In this document: piece by piece, positions 10,346-19,451 of the stretch
Layout of the letters: each line of letters opens with the position of its first letter
How positions within the stretch are numbered: position 1 is the stretch's first letter
Made by a program: the position numbers and the translations under genes
The notes under the pieces: model-generated
Told to the model about the DNA's origin: nothing
Database searches by the model: none
Seen by the model: only the letters and a program-made list of their open reading frames with translations
Source: Prosapia bicincta
Lineage: Eukaryota; Arthropoda; Insecta; Hemiptera; Cercopidae
Direction: 5' to 3'
Length of the DNA: 64,000 nt
NCBI GenBank assembly: GCA_036971475.1
Contig: JBAIZL010000001.1
Coordinates: 208,672,841 to 208,736,840, forward strand

Positions 10346-12914
10346 GATTGTTCTCTGCTGTGGATGCTACGTCCGTGAAGCCGGTGTTTGTTGAAGTTAC
10401 GCGCACTATTTCTTGATCTGTGTGTATGAGGTTTCTGTATAGTATGTCTTCTGTATATGTTGTTTGTAAATTCATTAAGTTGTTGTGTATGTTTTTATAA
10501 ATGTGGTATTTTTCTAGTGAGTTTAGTTCTATTGGGTTGTTATTTATTTCCAGTATGGTTAGGTTATTTTCGTAATTTGTAATTTCGTGTTTATGGGAAA
10601 TTAGGTGTGCTGCAACATTTGATACTTTAGAATTTTTATTTTTGAATGCTCTATAATGTTCTTCAAATCTTATTTTAAATGTTCTGGATGTTTTTCCTAT
10701 GTAAAAAGCGTTACAGTTGTTGCATGTGATTTTGTAGATTCCTGATAGGTTATGTTTTTCTGAATTTGTTATGTGGTTTTTGTTACTAAGATATTTTATT
10801 ATTTTGTTGTTTGGTTTGTAAGTTGGAGTGTAGTATTCTTTGTTGTATATATTTGTTATTTTTTCTATTTTGTTATTGGTATATTTATATTTTAGGTAGA
10901 TTTTTTTATTTTTATTGTTTTCGTGTTCCGGTTGTAGTGTTGTGTTGAGGTTAGGTTTTTTTGTGAATTTATTGTATATATTTTTTATAATGTGTTTGTT
11001 GTATCCATTTTCTATTGCTATTTTTGTAATGTTATCTAATTCTTCATTTAATTTTTGTTTGTTATCCTGTGTGTATTTTATTGCTTTATTTATCATGTTA
11101 CTGTAAGTGTTAATTTTGTGTGTCCAGGGGTGGTTAGATTTGTAGTGTATTGTGGTGTTGTTGGAAGTAGGTTTCCTGTATACTGTAGTTTCTATTTTAT
11201 TATCATTTATATTTAAAGTAATGTCGAGGAAGTTGATTGTTCTATTTGTTTCTGTTTCAACGGTGAATTGTATGTTTTCGTTGTATGTATTTAGTTTGTT
11301 TAATATTATGACGTGTTCGTTGTGAATGGTAGGTTGGTATATTACAAGTATATCGTCTACATATCTTGTCCATAGTGAGATATTGTGTGTGTTTATTATA
11401 GGTTTAATTATTATTTGTTCAAAGTGTTGTAAATATATTTCTGACATGACAGATGATATGGGTGAACCCATGGGGAGTCCTGTTGTTTGTTTATAATATT
11501 TATTGTTAAATTGGAAGTAATTTTGGTTACATATGTGTTTGGTTAGCGTAATGATACTATCTATTATGTTTCTTTTTTCGTTATTGTGTATCAGTTTGTT
11601 TTTTATTATTTCTATGGTTTCTTCTATTGGGATACTAGGGTACATGTTAGTTATGTCATAACTTATTATTTTTGTGTTGCTGTTTGTTTTTATCGTTTTT
11701 ATTTTATTAATTAATTCGTATCCATTTTTTATATTGTATGTGTTGTTGATGTGTATTTTAGACCTTAGGATTTTGTCTAGAATTTTTGCGATTATGTAAG
11801 ATGGTGCTGTTGTGAAATTTATTAGTGGTCTAAATGGTGTGTTGGGTTTGTGGATTTTAGGTATCCCTGATAATATTGGTGCGCATGGTTTGAATGGGTA
11901 TAATCTTGTGTGGTATTTTAATTTATTGTTATAGTTTAGGGTATTTCGGTGAGCGACTATTAAGTTTTTTATTGTAATAAGGTATTTGCTAGTTGGGTCT
12001 GGGATTTGTTCGTATTTATTTTCTTTTATGTAGTTAGTCATTGAATCGATATATTTGGTATTTTCTATTATTACTGGAGTATTTGTTTTATCTGATTTTA
12101 ATATTAAGTAATCGTTGTTTTCTAGTTTTTCTCTGAGTTTTATAATTTCTTTTTTATTAATATATTGTTCTGTTTTTTTGTTTTTTTCCGTTTTTATTTG
12201 GTTAATTTTATTATTAATGTTATTTCTTATGTGTTCAGTATTTTGGTGGGTAATTTTGTGGATGTTAGATTCTGTGTCAACTATTAGGTTTTTTATTATT
12301 TGTTTTTTGTTGAAGTTAGGTAGGTTATATTTGAAGGAATTTGTTATTATTATTTTTTCTTTTTCAGTAAATTCTGTTTTAGTTAAGTTTATGAATTTAT
12401 TATTGTTAGAGGTGTGGGTTGGTTCTATGCTATTTTTTAGGTTATGTTGTTGTTTTGATGTGTGGATTGGTGCTAGGCTATTTTTTAGGTTAAGTTGTTT
12501 TGATAAATTTTCGATTTTTTTGTTTTGTCTGTTAATAGTGTTTGTTTTATGTTTTATTATAATTTGTTGTATTTTTTCGTGAATAATAGGTGTGAGAGTG
12601 TCAAAAGTTTTCATTAATTCCAAATTGGTTGTGTATAGTTGTAAATTGATTTGGCTTTTTTTATGGTAGGCAGCTTTAATGTTTTGTTTAATAATGTGTG
12701 ATTCTGCTATTTTTGTTGCTTTATTGATAATAGTGTTTTGTTTACTTTTTATGTGTAATTTTGCGTATTTTGGTGTTATATTAAGAGTTAGGCATTTTTT
12801 ATTAAATTGTATTTTGTTGATGCAATTCTGGAGTTTGATTTTGAGGTTAATATATTTACGGTACAGTTGTTTACCTTGGTAGGTATTAAATTCTTGATAT
12901 TTAATATTATCCAT
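10341..12914 (-). CDS. Penelope-like reverse transcriptase with GIY-YIG endonuclease, copy A (intact)
   Basis: Uninterrupted 857-residue polyprotein. The N-terminal 260 residues are Lys/Asn-rich with predicted helical character. The reverse transcriptase spans about 265-570. It shows LKSDKTNTPVII (273-284), IPKIHKP (351-357), motif A SYDITNMYPSIP with D420, motif B TGLPMGSPISS (478-488), motif C YVDD (518-521) and NFLDITL (561-567). The C-terminal GIY-YIG domain spans about 722-815. It has GIYKITCNNC (725-734, with a CxxC pair), FYIGKT (737-742), FEEH (750-753) and a later histidine cluster near 770-776. Known PLEs use this pair of domains for target-primed reverse transcription in the nucleus. 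The ATG is the first after an in-frame TAA eight codons upstream. The stop codon lies inside a hammerhead-like RNA fold. Length and domain order are normal for endonuclease-bearing PLEs, and no inactivating lesion is visible. Confidence 0.95.
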   Translation of the reverse strand: MDNIKYQEFNTYQGKQLYRKYINLKIKLQNCINKIQFNKKCLTLNITPKYAKLHIKSKQNTIINKATKIAESHIIKQNIKAAYHKKSQINLQLYTTNLELMKTFDTLTPIIHEKIQQIIIKHKTNTINRQNKKIENLSKQLNLKNSLAPIHTSKQQHNLKNSIEPTHTSNNNKFINLTKTEFTEKEKIIITNSFKYNLPNFNKKQIIKNLIVDTESNIHKITHQNTEHIRNNINNKINQIKTEKNKKTEQYINKKEIIKLREKLENNDYLILKSDKTNTPVIIENTKYIDSMTNYIKENKYEQIPDPTSKYLITIKNLIVAHRNTLNYNNKLKYHTRLYPFKPCAPILSGIPKIHKPNTPFRPLINFTTAPSYIIAKILDKILRSKIHINNTYNIKNGYELINKIKTIKTNSNTKIISYDITNMYPSIPIEETIEIIKNKLIHNNEKRNIIDSIITLTKHICNQNYFQFNNKYYKQTTGLPMGSPISSVMSEIYLQHFEQIIIKPIINTHNISLWTRYVDDILVIYQPTIHNEHVIILNKLNTYNENIQFTVETETNRTINFLDITLNINDNKIETTVYRKPTSNNTTIHYKSNHPWTHKINTYSNMINKAIKYTQDNKQKLNEELDNITKIAIENGYNKHIIKNIYNKFTKKPNLNTTLQPEHENNKNKKIYLKYKYTNNKIEKITNIYNKEYYTPTYKPNNKIIKYLSNKNHITNSEKHNLSGIYKITCNNCNAFYIGKTSRTFKIRFEEHYRAFKNKNSKVSNVAAHLISHKHEITNYENNLTILEINNNPIELNSLEKYHIYKNIHNNLMNLQTTYTEDILYRNLIHTDQEIVRVTSTNTGFTDVASTAENNQ

Positions 12915-13041
12915 TGTTTTTCCGTTGCACTGACTTTATGAAGTTAATATATTACTATTTTTGAGTAATTTTATCCACCATTAAGTGCAATAATTTTACC
13001 TTGAGTGATGAGGCACCTTTCGGTCTTTGACCATTGTCGAA
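12915..13041 (-). promoter_or_regulatory. Inter-unit terminal repeat (PLE pseudo-LTR) between copies A and B
   Basis: 127 bp between the ATG of copy A and the stop of copy B, in the sense strand reading from the hammerhead-like fold of unit B into the leader of unit A. The same sequence recurs at 10214-10340, 15616-15742 and 18316-18442, and in part at 19309-19413. In PLEs this terminal repeat lies at both ends of a unit and is the expected place for promoter and processing signals. No TATA box is evident in the AT-rich sequence. Confidence 0.6.
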
Positions 13042-13046
13042 TCACT
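13003..13046 (-). ncRNA. Hammerhead-like fold overlapping the stop codon, unit B
   Basis: Same sequence and fold as in unit A, including the UCGACAA core, and again overlapping the ORF stop codon. Confidence 0.5.
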
Positions 13047-15615
13047 GATTGTTCTCTGCTGTGGATGCTACGTCCGTGAAGCCGGGGTTTGTTGAAGTTA
13101 CGCGCACTATTTCTTGATCTGTGTGTATGAGGTTTCTGTATAGTATGTCTTCTGTATATGTTGTTTGTAAATTCATTAAGTTGTTGTGTATGTTTTTATA
13201 AATGTGGTATTTTTCTAGTGAGTTTAGTTCTATTGGGTTGTTATTTATTTCCAGTATGGTTAGGTTATTTTCGTAATTTCTAATTTCGTGTTTATGGGAA
13301 ATTAGGTGTGCTGCAACATTTGATACTTTAGAATTTTTATTTTTGAATGCTCTATAATGTTCTTCAAATCTTATTTTAAATGTTCTGGATGTTTTTCCTA
13401 TGTAAAAAGCGTTACAGTTGTTGCATGTGATTTTGTAGATTCCTGATAGGTTATGTTTTTCTGAATTTGTTATGTGGTTTTTGTTACTAAGATATTTTAT
13501 TATTTTGTTGTTTGGTTTGTAAGTTGGAGTGTAGTATTCTTTGTTGTATATATTTGTTATTTTTTCTATTTTGTTATTGGTATATTTATATTTTAGGTAG
13601 ATTTTTTTATTTTTATTGTTTTCGTGTTCCGGTTGTAGTGTTGTGTTGAGGTTAGGTTTTTTTGTGAATTTATTGTATATATTTTTTATAATGTGTTTGT
13701 TGTATCCATTTTCTATTGCTATTTCTGTAATGTTATCTAATTCTTCATTTAATTTTTGTTTGTTATCCTGTGTGTATTTTATTGCTTTATTTATCATGTT
13801 ACTGTAAGTGTTAATTTTGTGTGTCCAGGGGTGGTTAGATTTGTAGTGTATTGTGGTGTTGTTGGAAGTAGGTTTCCTGTATACTGTAGTTTCTATTTTA
13901 TTATCATTTATATTTAAAGTAATGTCGAGGAAGTTGATTGTTCTATTTGTTTCTGTTTCAACGGTGAATTGTATGTTTTCGTTGTATGTATTTAGTTTGT
14001 TTAATATTATGACGTGTTCGTTGTGAATGGTAGGTTGGTATATTACAAGTATATCGTCTACATATCTTGTCCATAGTGAGATATTGTGTGTGTTTATTAT
14101 AGGTTTAATTATTATTTGTTCAAAGTGTTGTAAATATATTTCTGACATGACAGATGATATGGGTGAACCCATGGGGAGTCCTGTTGTTTGTTTATAATAT
14201 TTATTGTTAAATTGGAAGTAATTTTGGTTACATATGTGTTTGGTTAGCGTAATGATACTATCTATTATGTTTCTTTTTTCGTTATTGTGTATCAGTTTGT
14301 TTTTTATTATTTCTATGGTTTCTTCTATTGGGATACTAGGGTACACGTTAGTTATGTCATAACTTATTATTTTTGTGTTGCTGTTTGTTTTTATCGTTTT
14401 TATTTTATTAATTAATTCGTATCCATTTTTTATATTGTATGTGTTGTTGATGTGTATTTTAGACCTTAGGATTTTGTCTAGAATTTTTGCGATTATGTAA
14501 GATGGTGCTGTTGTGAAATTTATTAGTGGTCTAAATGGTGTGTTTGGTTTATGGATTTTAGGTATCCCTGATAATACGGGTGCGCATGGTTTAAATGGGT
14601 ATAATCTTGTGTGGTATTTTAATTTATTGTTATAGTTTAGGGTGTTACGGTGAGTGACTATTAAGTTTTTTATTGTAATAAGGTATTTGTTAGTTGGGTC
14701 TGGGATTTGTTCGTATTTATTTTCTTTTATGTAGTTAGTCATTGAATCGATATATTTGGTATTTTCTATTATTACTGGAGTATTTGTTTTATCTGATTTT
14801 AATATTAAGTAATCGTTGTTTTCTAGTTTTTCTCTGAGTCTTATAATTTCTTTTTTATTAATATATTGTTCTGTTTTTTTGTTTTTTTCCGTTTTTATTT
14901 GGTTAATTTTATTATTAATGTTATTTCTTATGTGTTCAGTATTTTGGTGGGTAATTTTGTGGATGTTAGATTCTGTGTCAACTATTAGGTTTTTTATTAT
15001 TTGTTTTTTGTTGAAGTTAGGTAGGTTATATTTGAAGGAATTTGTTATTATTATTTTTTCTTTTTCAGTAAATTCTGTTTTAGTTAAGTTTATGAATTTA
15101 TTATTGTTAGAGGTGTGGGTTGGTTCTAGGCTATTTTTTAGGTTATGTTGTTGTTTTGATGTGTCGATTGGTGCTAGGCTATTTTTTAGGTTAAGTTGTT
15201 TTGATAAATTTTCGATTTTTTTGTTTTGTCTGTTAATAGTGTTTGTTTTATGTTTTATTATAATTTGTTGTATTTTTTCGTGAATAATAGGTGTGAGAGT
15301 GTCAAAAGTTTTCATTAATTCCAAATTGGTTGTGTATAGTTGTAAATTGATTTGGCTTTTTTTATGGTAGGCAGCTTTAATTTTTTGTTTAATAATGTGT
15401 GATTCTGCTATTTTTGTTGCTTTATTGATAATAGTGTTTTGTTTATTTTTTATGTGTAATTTTGCGTATTTTGGTGTTATATTAAGAGTTAGGCATTTTT
15501 TATTAAATTGTATTTTGTTGATGCAATTCTGGAGTTTGATTTTGAGGTTAATATATTTACGGTACAGTTGTTTACCTTGGTAGGTATTAAATTCTTGATA
15601 TTTAATATTATCCAT
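13042..15615 (-). CDS. Penelope-like reverse transcriptase with GIY-YIG endonuclease, copy B (intact)
   Basis: Second uninterrupted 857-residue ORF. It differs from copy A at about a dozen residues, for example S57N, H151D, I163L, A321T, I347V, M424V, K631E, T779R and T844P. All catalytic landmarks are kept: YVDD, D420 of motif A, GIYKI, FYIGKT and FEEH. The M424V change lies four residues after the motif A aspartate, in the YPSIP segment, and is conservative. At several sites B shares the residue of the decayed copy C rather than that of A, so B and C are closer to each other. It is 127 bp upstream of copy A in sense orientation and shares its terminal repeat. No lesion visible. Confidence 0.95.
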   Translation of the reverse strand: MDNIKYQEFNTYQGKQLYRKYINLKIKLQNCINKIQFNKKCLTLNITPKYAKLHIKNKQNTIINKATKIAESHIIKQKIKAAYHKKSQINLQLYTTNLELMKTFDTLTPIIHEKIQQIIIKHKTNTINRQNKKIENLSKQLNLKNSLAPIDTSKQQHNLKNSLEPTHTSNNNKFINLTKTEFTEKEKIIITNSFKYNLPNFNKKQIIKNLIVDTESNIHKITHQNTEHIRNNINNKINQIKTEKNKKTEQYINKKEIIRLREKLENNDYLILKSDKTNTPVIIENTKYIDSMTNYIKENKYEQIPDPTNKYLITIKNLIVTHRNTLNYNNKLKYHTRLYPFKPCAPVLSGIPKIHKPNTPFRPLINFTTAPSYIIAKILDKILRSKIHINNTYNIKNGYELINKIKTIKTNSNTKIISYDITNVYPSIPIEETIEIIKNKLIHNNEKRNIIDSIITLTKHICNQNYFQFNNKYYKQTTGLPMGSPISSVMSEIYLQHFEQIIIKPIINTHNISLWTRYVDDILVIYQPTIHNEHVIILNKLNTYNENIQFTVETETNRTINFLDITLNINDNKIETTVYRKPTSNNTTIHYKSNHPWTHKINTYSNMINKAIKYTQDNKQKLNEELDNITEIAIENGYNKHIIKNIYNKFTKKPNLNTTLQPEHENNKNKKIYLKYKYTNNKIEKITNIYNKEYYTPTYKPNNKIIKYLSNKNHITNSEKHNLSGIYKITCNNCNAFYIGKTSRTFKIRFEEHYRAFKNKNSKVSNVAAHLISHKHEIRNYENNLTILEINNNPIELNSLEKYHIYKNIHNNLMNLQTTYTEDILYRNLIHTDQEIVRVTSTNPGFTDVASTAENNQ

Positions 15616-15703
15616 TGTTTTTCCGTTGCACTGACTTTATGAAGTTAATATATTACTATTTTTGAGTAATTTTATCCACCATTAAGTGCAATAATTTTAC
15701 CTT

Positions 15704-15747
15704 GAGTGATGAGGCACCTTTCGGTCTTTGACCATTGTCGAATCACT
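15704..15747 (-). ncRNA. Hammerhead-like fold overlapping the stop codon, unit C
   Basis: Identical in its structural elements to units A and B, although the attached ORF is broken. Confidence 0.5.
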
Positions 15748-18315
15748 GATTGTTCTCTGCTGTGGATGCTACGTCCGTGAAGCCGGTGTTTGTTGAAGTT
15801 ACGCGCACTATTTCTTGATCTGTGTGTATGAGGTTTCTGTATAGTATGTCTTCTGTATATGTTGTTTGTAAATTCATTAAGTTGTTGTGTATGTTTTTAT
15901 AAATGTGGTATTTTTCTAGTGAGTTTAGTTCTATTGTGTTGTTATTTATTTCCAGTATGGTTAGGTTATTTTCGTAATTTCTAATTTCGTGTTTATGGGA
16001 AATTAGGTGTGCTGCAACATTTGATACTTTAGAATTTTTATTTTTGAATGCTCTATAATGTTCTTCAAATCTTATTTTAAATGTTCTGGATGTTTTTCCT
16101 ATGTAAAAAGCGTTACAGTTGTTGCATGTGATTTTGTAGATTCCTGATAGGTTATGTTTTCCTGAATTTGTTATGTGGTTTTTGTTACTAAGATATTTTA
16201 TTATTTTGTTGTTTGGTTTGTAAGTTGGAGTGTAGTATTCTTTGTTGTATATATTTGTTATTTTTTCTATTTTGTTATTGGTATATTTATATTTTAGGTA
16301 GATTTTTTTATTTTTATTGTTTTCGTGTTCCGGTTGTAGTGTTGTGTTGAGGTTAGGTTTTTTTGTGAATTTATTGTATATATTTTTTATAATGTGTTTG
16401 TTGTATCCATTTTCTATTGCTATTTTTGTAATGTTATCTAATTCTTCATTTAATTTTTGTTTCTTATCCTGTGTGTATTTTATTGCTTTATTTATCATGT
16501 TACTGTAAGTGTTAATTTTGTGTGTCTAGGGGTGGTTAGATTTGTAGTGTATTGTGGTGTTGTTGGAAGTAGGTTTCCTGTATACTGTAGTTTCTATTTT
16601 ATTATCATTTATATTTAAAGTAATGTCGAGGAAGTTGATTGTTCTATTTGTTTCTGTTTCAACGGTGAATTGTATGTTTTCGTTGTATGTATTTAGTTTG
16701 TTTAATATTATGACGTGTTCGTTGTGAATGGTAGGTTGGTATATTACAAGTATATCGTCTACATATCTTGTCCATAGTGAGATATTGTGTGTGTTTATTA
16801 TAGGTTTAATTATTATTTGTTCAAAGTGTTGTAAATATATTTCTGACATGACAGATGATATGGGTGAACCCATGGGGAGTCCTGTTGTTTGTTTATAATA
16901 TTTATTGTTAAATTGGAAGTAATTTTGGTTACATATGTGTTTGGTTAGCGTAATGATACTATCTATTATGTTTCTTTTTTCGTTATTGTGTATCAGTTTG
17001 TTTTTTATTATTTCTATGGTTTCTTCTATTGGGATACTAGGGTACATGTTAGTTATGTCATAACTTATTATTTTTGTGTTGCTGTTTGTTTTTATCGTTT
17101 TTATTTTATTAATTAATTCGTATCCATTTTTTATATTGTATGTGTTGTTGATGTGTATTTTAGACCTTAGGATTTTGTCTAGAATTTTTGCGATTATGTA
17201 AGATGGTGCTGTTGTGAAATTTATTAGTGGTCTAAATGGTGTGTTTGGTTTATGGATTTTAGGTACCCTGATAATACGGGTGCGCATGGTTTGAATGGGT
17301 ATAATCTTGTGTGGTATTTTAATTTATTGTTATAGTTTAGGGTATTTCGGTGAGTGACTATTAAGTTTTTTATTGTAATAAGGTATTTGCTAGTTGGGTC
17401 TGGGATTTGTTCGTATTTATTTTCTTTTATGTAGTTAGTCATTGAATCGATATATTTGGTATTTTCTATTATTACTGGAGTATTTGTTTTATCTGATTTT
17501 AATATTAAGTAATCGTTGTTTTCTAGTTTTTCTCTGAGTTTTATAATTTCTTTTTTATTAATATATTGTTCTGTTTTTTGTTTTTTTCCGTTTTTATTTG
17601 GTTAATTTTATTATTAGTGTTATTTCTTAGGTGTTCAGTATTTTGGTGGGTAATTTTGTGGATGTTAGATTCTGTGTCAACTATTAGGTTTTTTATTATT
17701 TGTTTTTTGTTGAAGTTAGGTAGGTTATATTTGAAGGAATTTGTTATTATTATTTTTTCTTTTTCAGTAAATTCTGTTTTAGTTAAGTTTATGAATTTAT
17801 TATTGTTAGAGGTGTGGGTTGGTTCTAGGCTATTTTTTAGGTTATGTTGTTGTTTTGATGTGTGGATTGGTGCTAGGCTATTTTTTAGGTTAAGTTGTTT
17901 TGATAAATTTTCGATTTTTTTGTTTTGACTGTTAATAGTGTTTGTTTTATGTTTTATTATAATTTGTTGTATTTTTTCGTGAATAATAGGTGTGAGAGTG
18001 TCAAAAGTTTTCATTAATTCCAAATTGGTTGTGTATAGTTGTAAATTGATTTGGCTTTTTTTTATGGTAGGCAGCTTTAATGTTTTGTTTAATAATGTGT
18101 GATTCTGCTATTTTTGTTGCTTTATTGATAATAGTGTTTTGTTTATTTTTTATGTGTAATTTTGCGTATTTTGGTGTTATATTAAGAGTTAGGCATTTTT
18201 TATTAAATTGTATTTTGTTGATGCAATTCTGGAGTTTGATTTTGAGGTTAATATATTTACGGTACAGTTGTTTACCTTGGTAGGTATTAAATTCTTGATA
18301 TTTAATATTATCCAT
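15743..18315 (-). pseudogene. Penelope-like RT/GIY-YIG ORF, copy C (nonsense and frameshifts)
   Basis: Full-length third unit with four visible lesions relative to A and B. A TGG to TAG change at W597 gives a stop near 16527. A 1-base deletion near 17263 lies between the IPKIHKP segment and the preceding region. A 1-base deletion in a T run near 17575 and a 1-base insertion in the T run near 18055 complete the set. The fragments are 15743-16498, 16526-17287, 17224-17442 and beyond, 17541-18023 and 18001-18315. Nucleotide identity to copies A and B stays very high, so the damage is recent or arose at insertion. Two of the three indels are in homopolymer runs, so assembly or sequencing error is possible for those. 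Confidence 0.9.
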
Positions 18316-18690
18316 TGTTTTTCCGTTGCACTGACTTTATGAAGTTAATATATTACTATTTTTGAGTAATTTTATCCACCATTAAGTGCAATAATTTTAC
18401 CTTGAGTGATGAGGCACCTTTCGGTCTTTGACCATTGTCGAATCACTGATTGTTCTCTGCTGTGGATGCTACGTCCGTGAAGCCGGTGTTTGTTGAAGTT
18501 ACGCGCAGCTATTTTTGTTGCTTTATTGATAATAGTGTTTTGTTTATTTTTTATGTGTAATTTTGCGTATTTTGGTGTTATATTAAGAGTTAGGCATTTT
18601 TTATTAAATTGTATTTTGTTGATGCAATTCTGGAGTTTGATTTTGAGGTTAATATATTTACGGTACAGTTGTTTACCTTGGTAGGTATTA
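18316..18690 (-). pseudogene. Penelope-like unit D, internally deleted
   Basis: Starts with a normal terminal repeat and the last 20 or so codons of the ORF (18443 to about 18507). It then jumps at CGCGCA/GCTATT to the N-terminal region, running from about residue 69 back to residue 10 at 18690. About 2.3 kb of the unit is missing. It ends at the junction with the inverted fragment. A 120-codon open frame across it (18372-18734) joins unrelated frames and is not a product I would call. Confidence 0.85.
18404..18447 (-). ncRNA. Hammerhead-like fold, unit D
   Basis: Same fold and core as in units A to C. Confidence 0.5.
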
Positions 18691-19308
18691 AAACCTAACC
18701 TCAACACAACACTACAACCGGAACACGAAAACAATAAAAATAAAAAAATCTACCTAAAATATAAATATACCAATAACAAAATAGAAAAAATAACAAATAT
18801 ATACAACAAAGAATACTACACTCCAACTTACAAACCAAACAACAAAATAATAAAATATCTTAGTAACAAAAACCACATAACAAATTCAGAAAAACATAAC
18901 CTATCAGGAATCTACAAAATCACATGCAACAACTGTAACGCTTTTTACATAGGAAAAACATCCAGAACATTTAAAATAAGATTTGAAGAACATTATAGAG
19001 CATTCAAAAATAAAAATTCTAAAGTATCAAATGTTGCAGCACACCTAATTTCCCATAAACACGAAATTACAAATTACGAAAATAACCTAACCATACTGGA
19101 AATAAATAACAACCCAATAGAACTAAACTCACTAGAAAAATACCACATTTATAAAAACATACACAACAACTTAATGAATTTACAAACAACATATACAGAA
19201 GACATACTATACAGAAACCTCATACACACAGATCAAGAAATAGTGCGCGTAACTTCAACAAACACCGGCTTCACGGACGTAGCATCCACAGCAGAGAACA
19301 ATCAGTGA
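18691..19308 (+). pseudogene. Inverted 5'-truncated Penelope-like fragment (linker plus GIY-YIG)
   Basis: An open frame of 205 codons plus stop on the plus strand, equal to residues 653-857 of the full protein (starts KPNLNTTL, ends STAENNQ). It holds the complete GIY-YIG domain (GIYKI, CNNC, FYIGKT, FEEH) but no reverse transcriptase and no native start. It is fused tail-on to the N-terminal end of unit D with no spacer. It carries T779 as in copy A, where B and C have R. Inverted 5'-truncated partners at the 5' end of PLE arrays are well known. It is unlikely to be expressed. Confidence 0.9.
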
Positions 19309-19347
19309 TTCGACAATGGTCAAAGACCGAAAGGTGCCTCATCACTC
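19304..19347 (+). ncRNA. Hammerhead-like fold overlapping the stop codon, inverted unit
   Basis: Stem I AGUGAU (19304-19309) with AUCACU (19341-19346). Core UCGACAA (19310-19316). Stem II GGUC (19318-19321) with GACC (19325-19328). GAAA at 19329-19332. Stem III AGG/CCU (19332-19339). Predicted cleavage after C19340. Same unusual core as the minus-strand units. Confidence 0.5.
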
Positions 19348-19407
19348 AAGGTAAAATTATTGCACTTAATGGTGGATAAAATTACTCAAAAATAGTAATA
19401 TATTAAC

Positions 19408-19410
<3 letters not shown>

Positions 19411-19448
<38 letters not shown>
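19411..19448. repeat. (AT)n microsatellite at right edge of PLE cluster
   Basis: AT dinucleotide repeat that begins exactly where the inverted PLE fragment stops matching the other units. Confidence 0.95.

Positions 19449-19451
<3 letters not shown>

Larger units (their letters stand above)
10190..19413. mobile_element. Tandem and inverted cluster of a Penelope-like retroelement
   Basis: Three units on the minus strand repeat every 2700-2701 bp (stop codons at 10341, 13042 and 15743). A deleted fourth unit and an inverted partial unit follow on the plus strand. Units are separated by about 127 bp that acts as a shared terminal repeat. At the left edge that repeat ends eight codons into the ORF sequence and abuts (AT)n. 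At the right edge it ends in CTTCATA and also abuts (AT)n. Head-to-tail partial tandems and inverted fragments are established hallmarks of PLE insertion. The sense strand is very A-rich and G-poor. Two units are intact and nearly identical, so the cluster is young. Confidence 0.95.

Noticed and set aside
10915..18684. Plus-strand open frames of 60-155 codons inside the PLE units (for example 12115-12582 and its copies)
   Set aside because: They recur at the same place in every unit opposite the real minus-strand ORF, and they are hydrophobic shadows of its Lys/Asn-rich coding strand.
18372..18734. 120-codon minus-strand frame across unit D and the inverted fragment
   Set aside because: It joins PLE pieces in unrelated frames and orientations across two breakpoints, so it is not a natural product.
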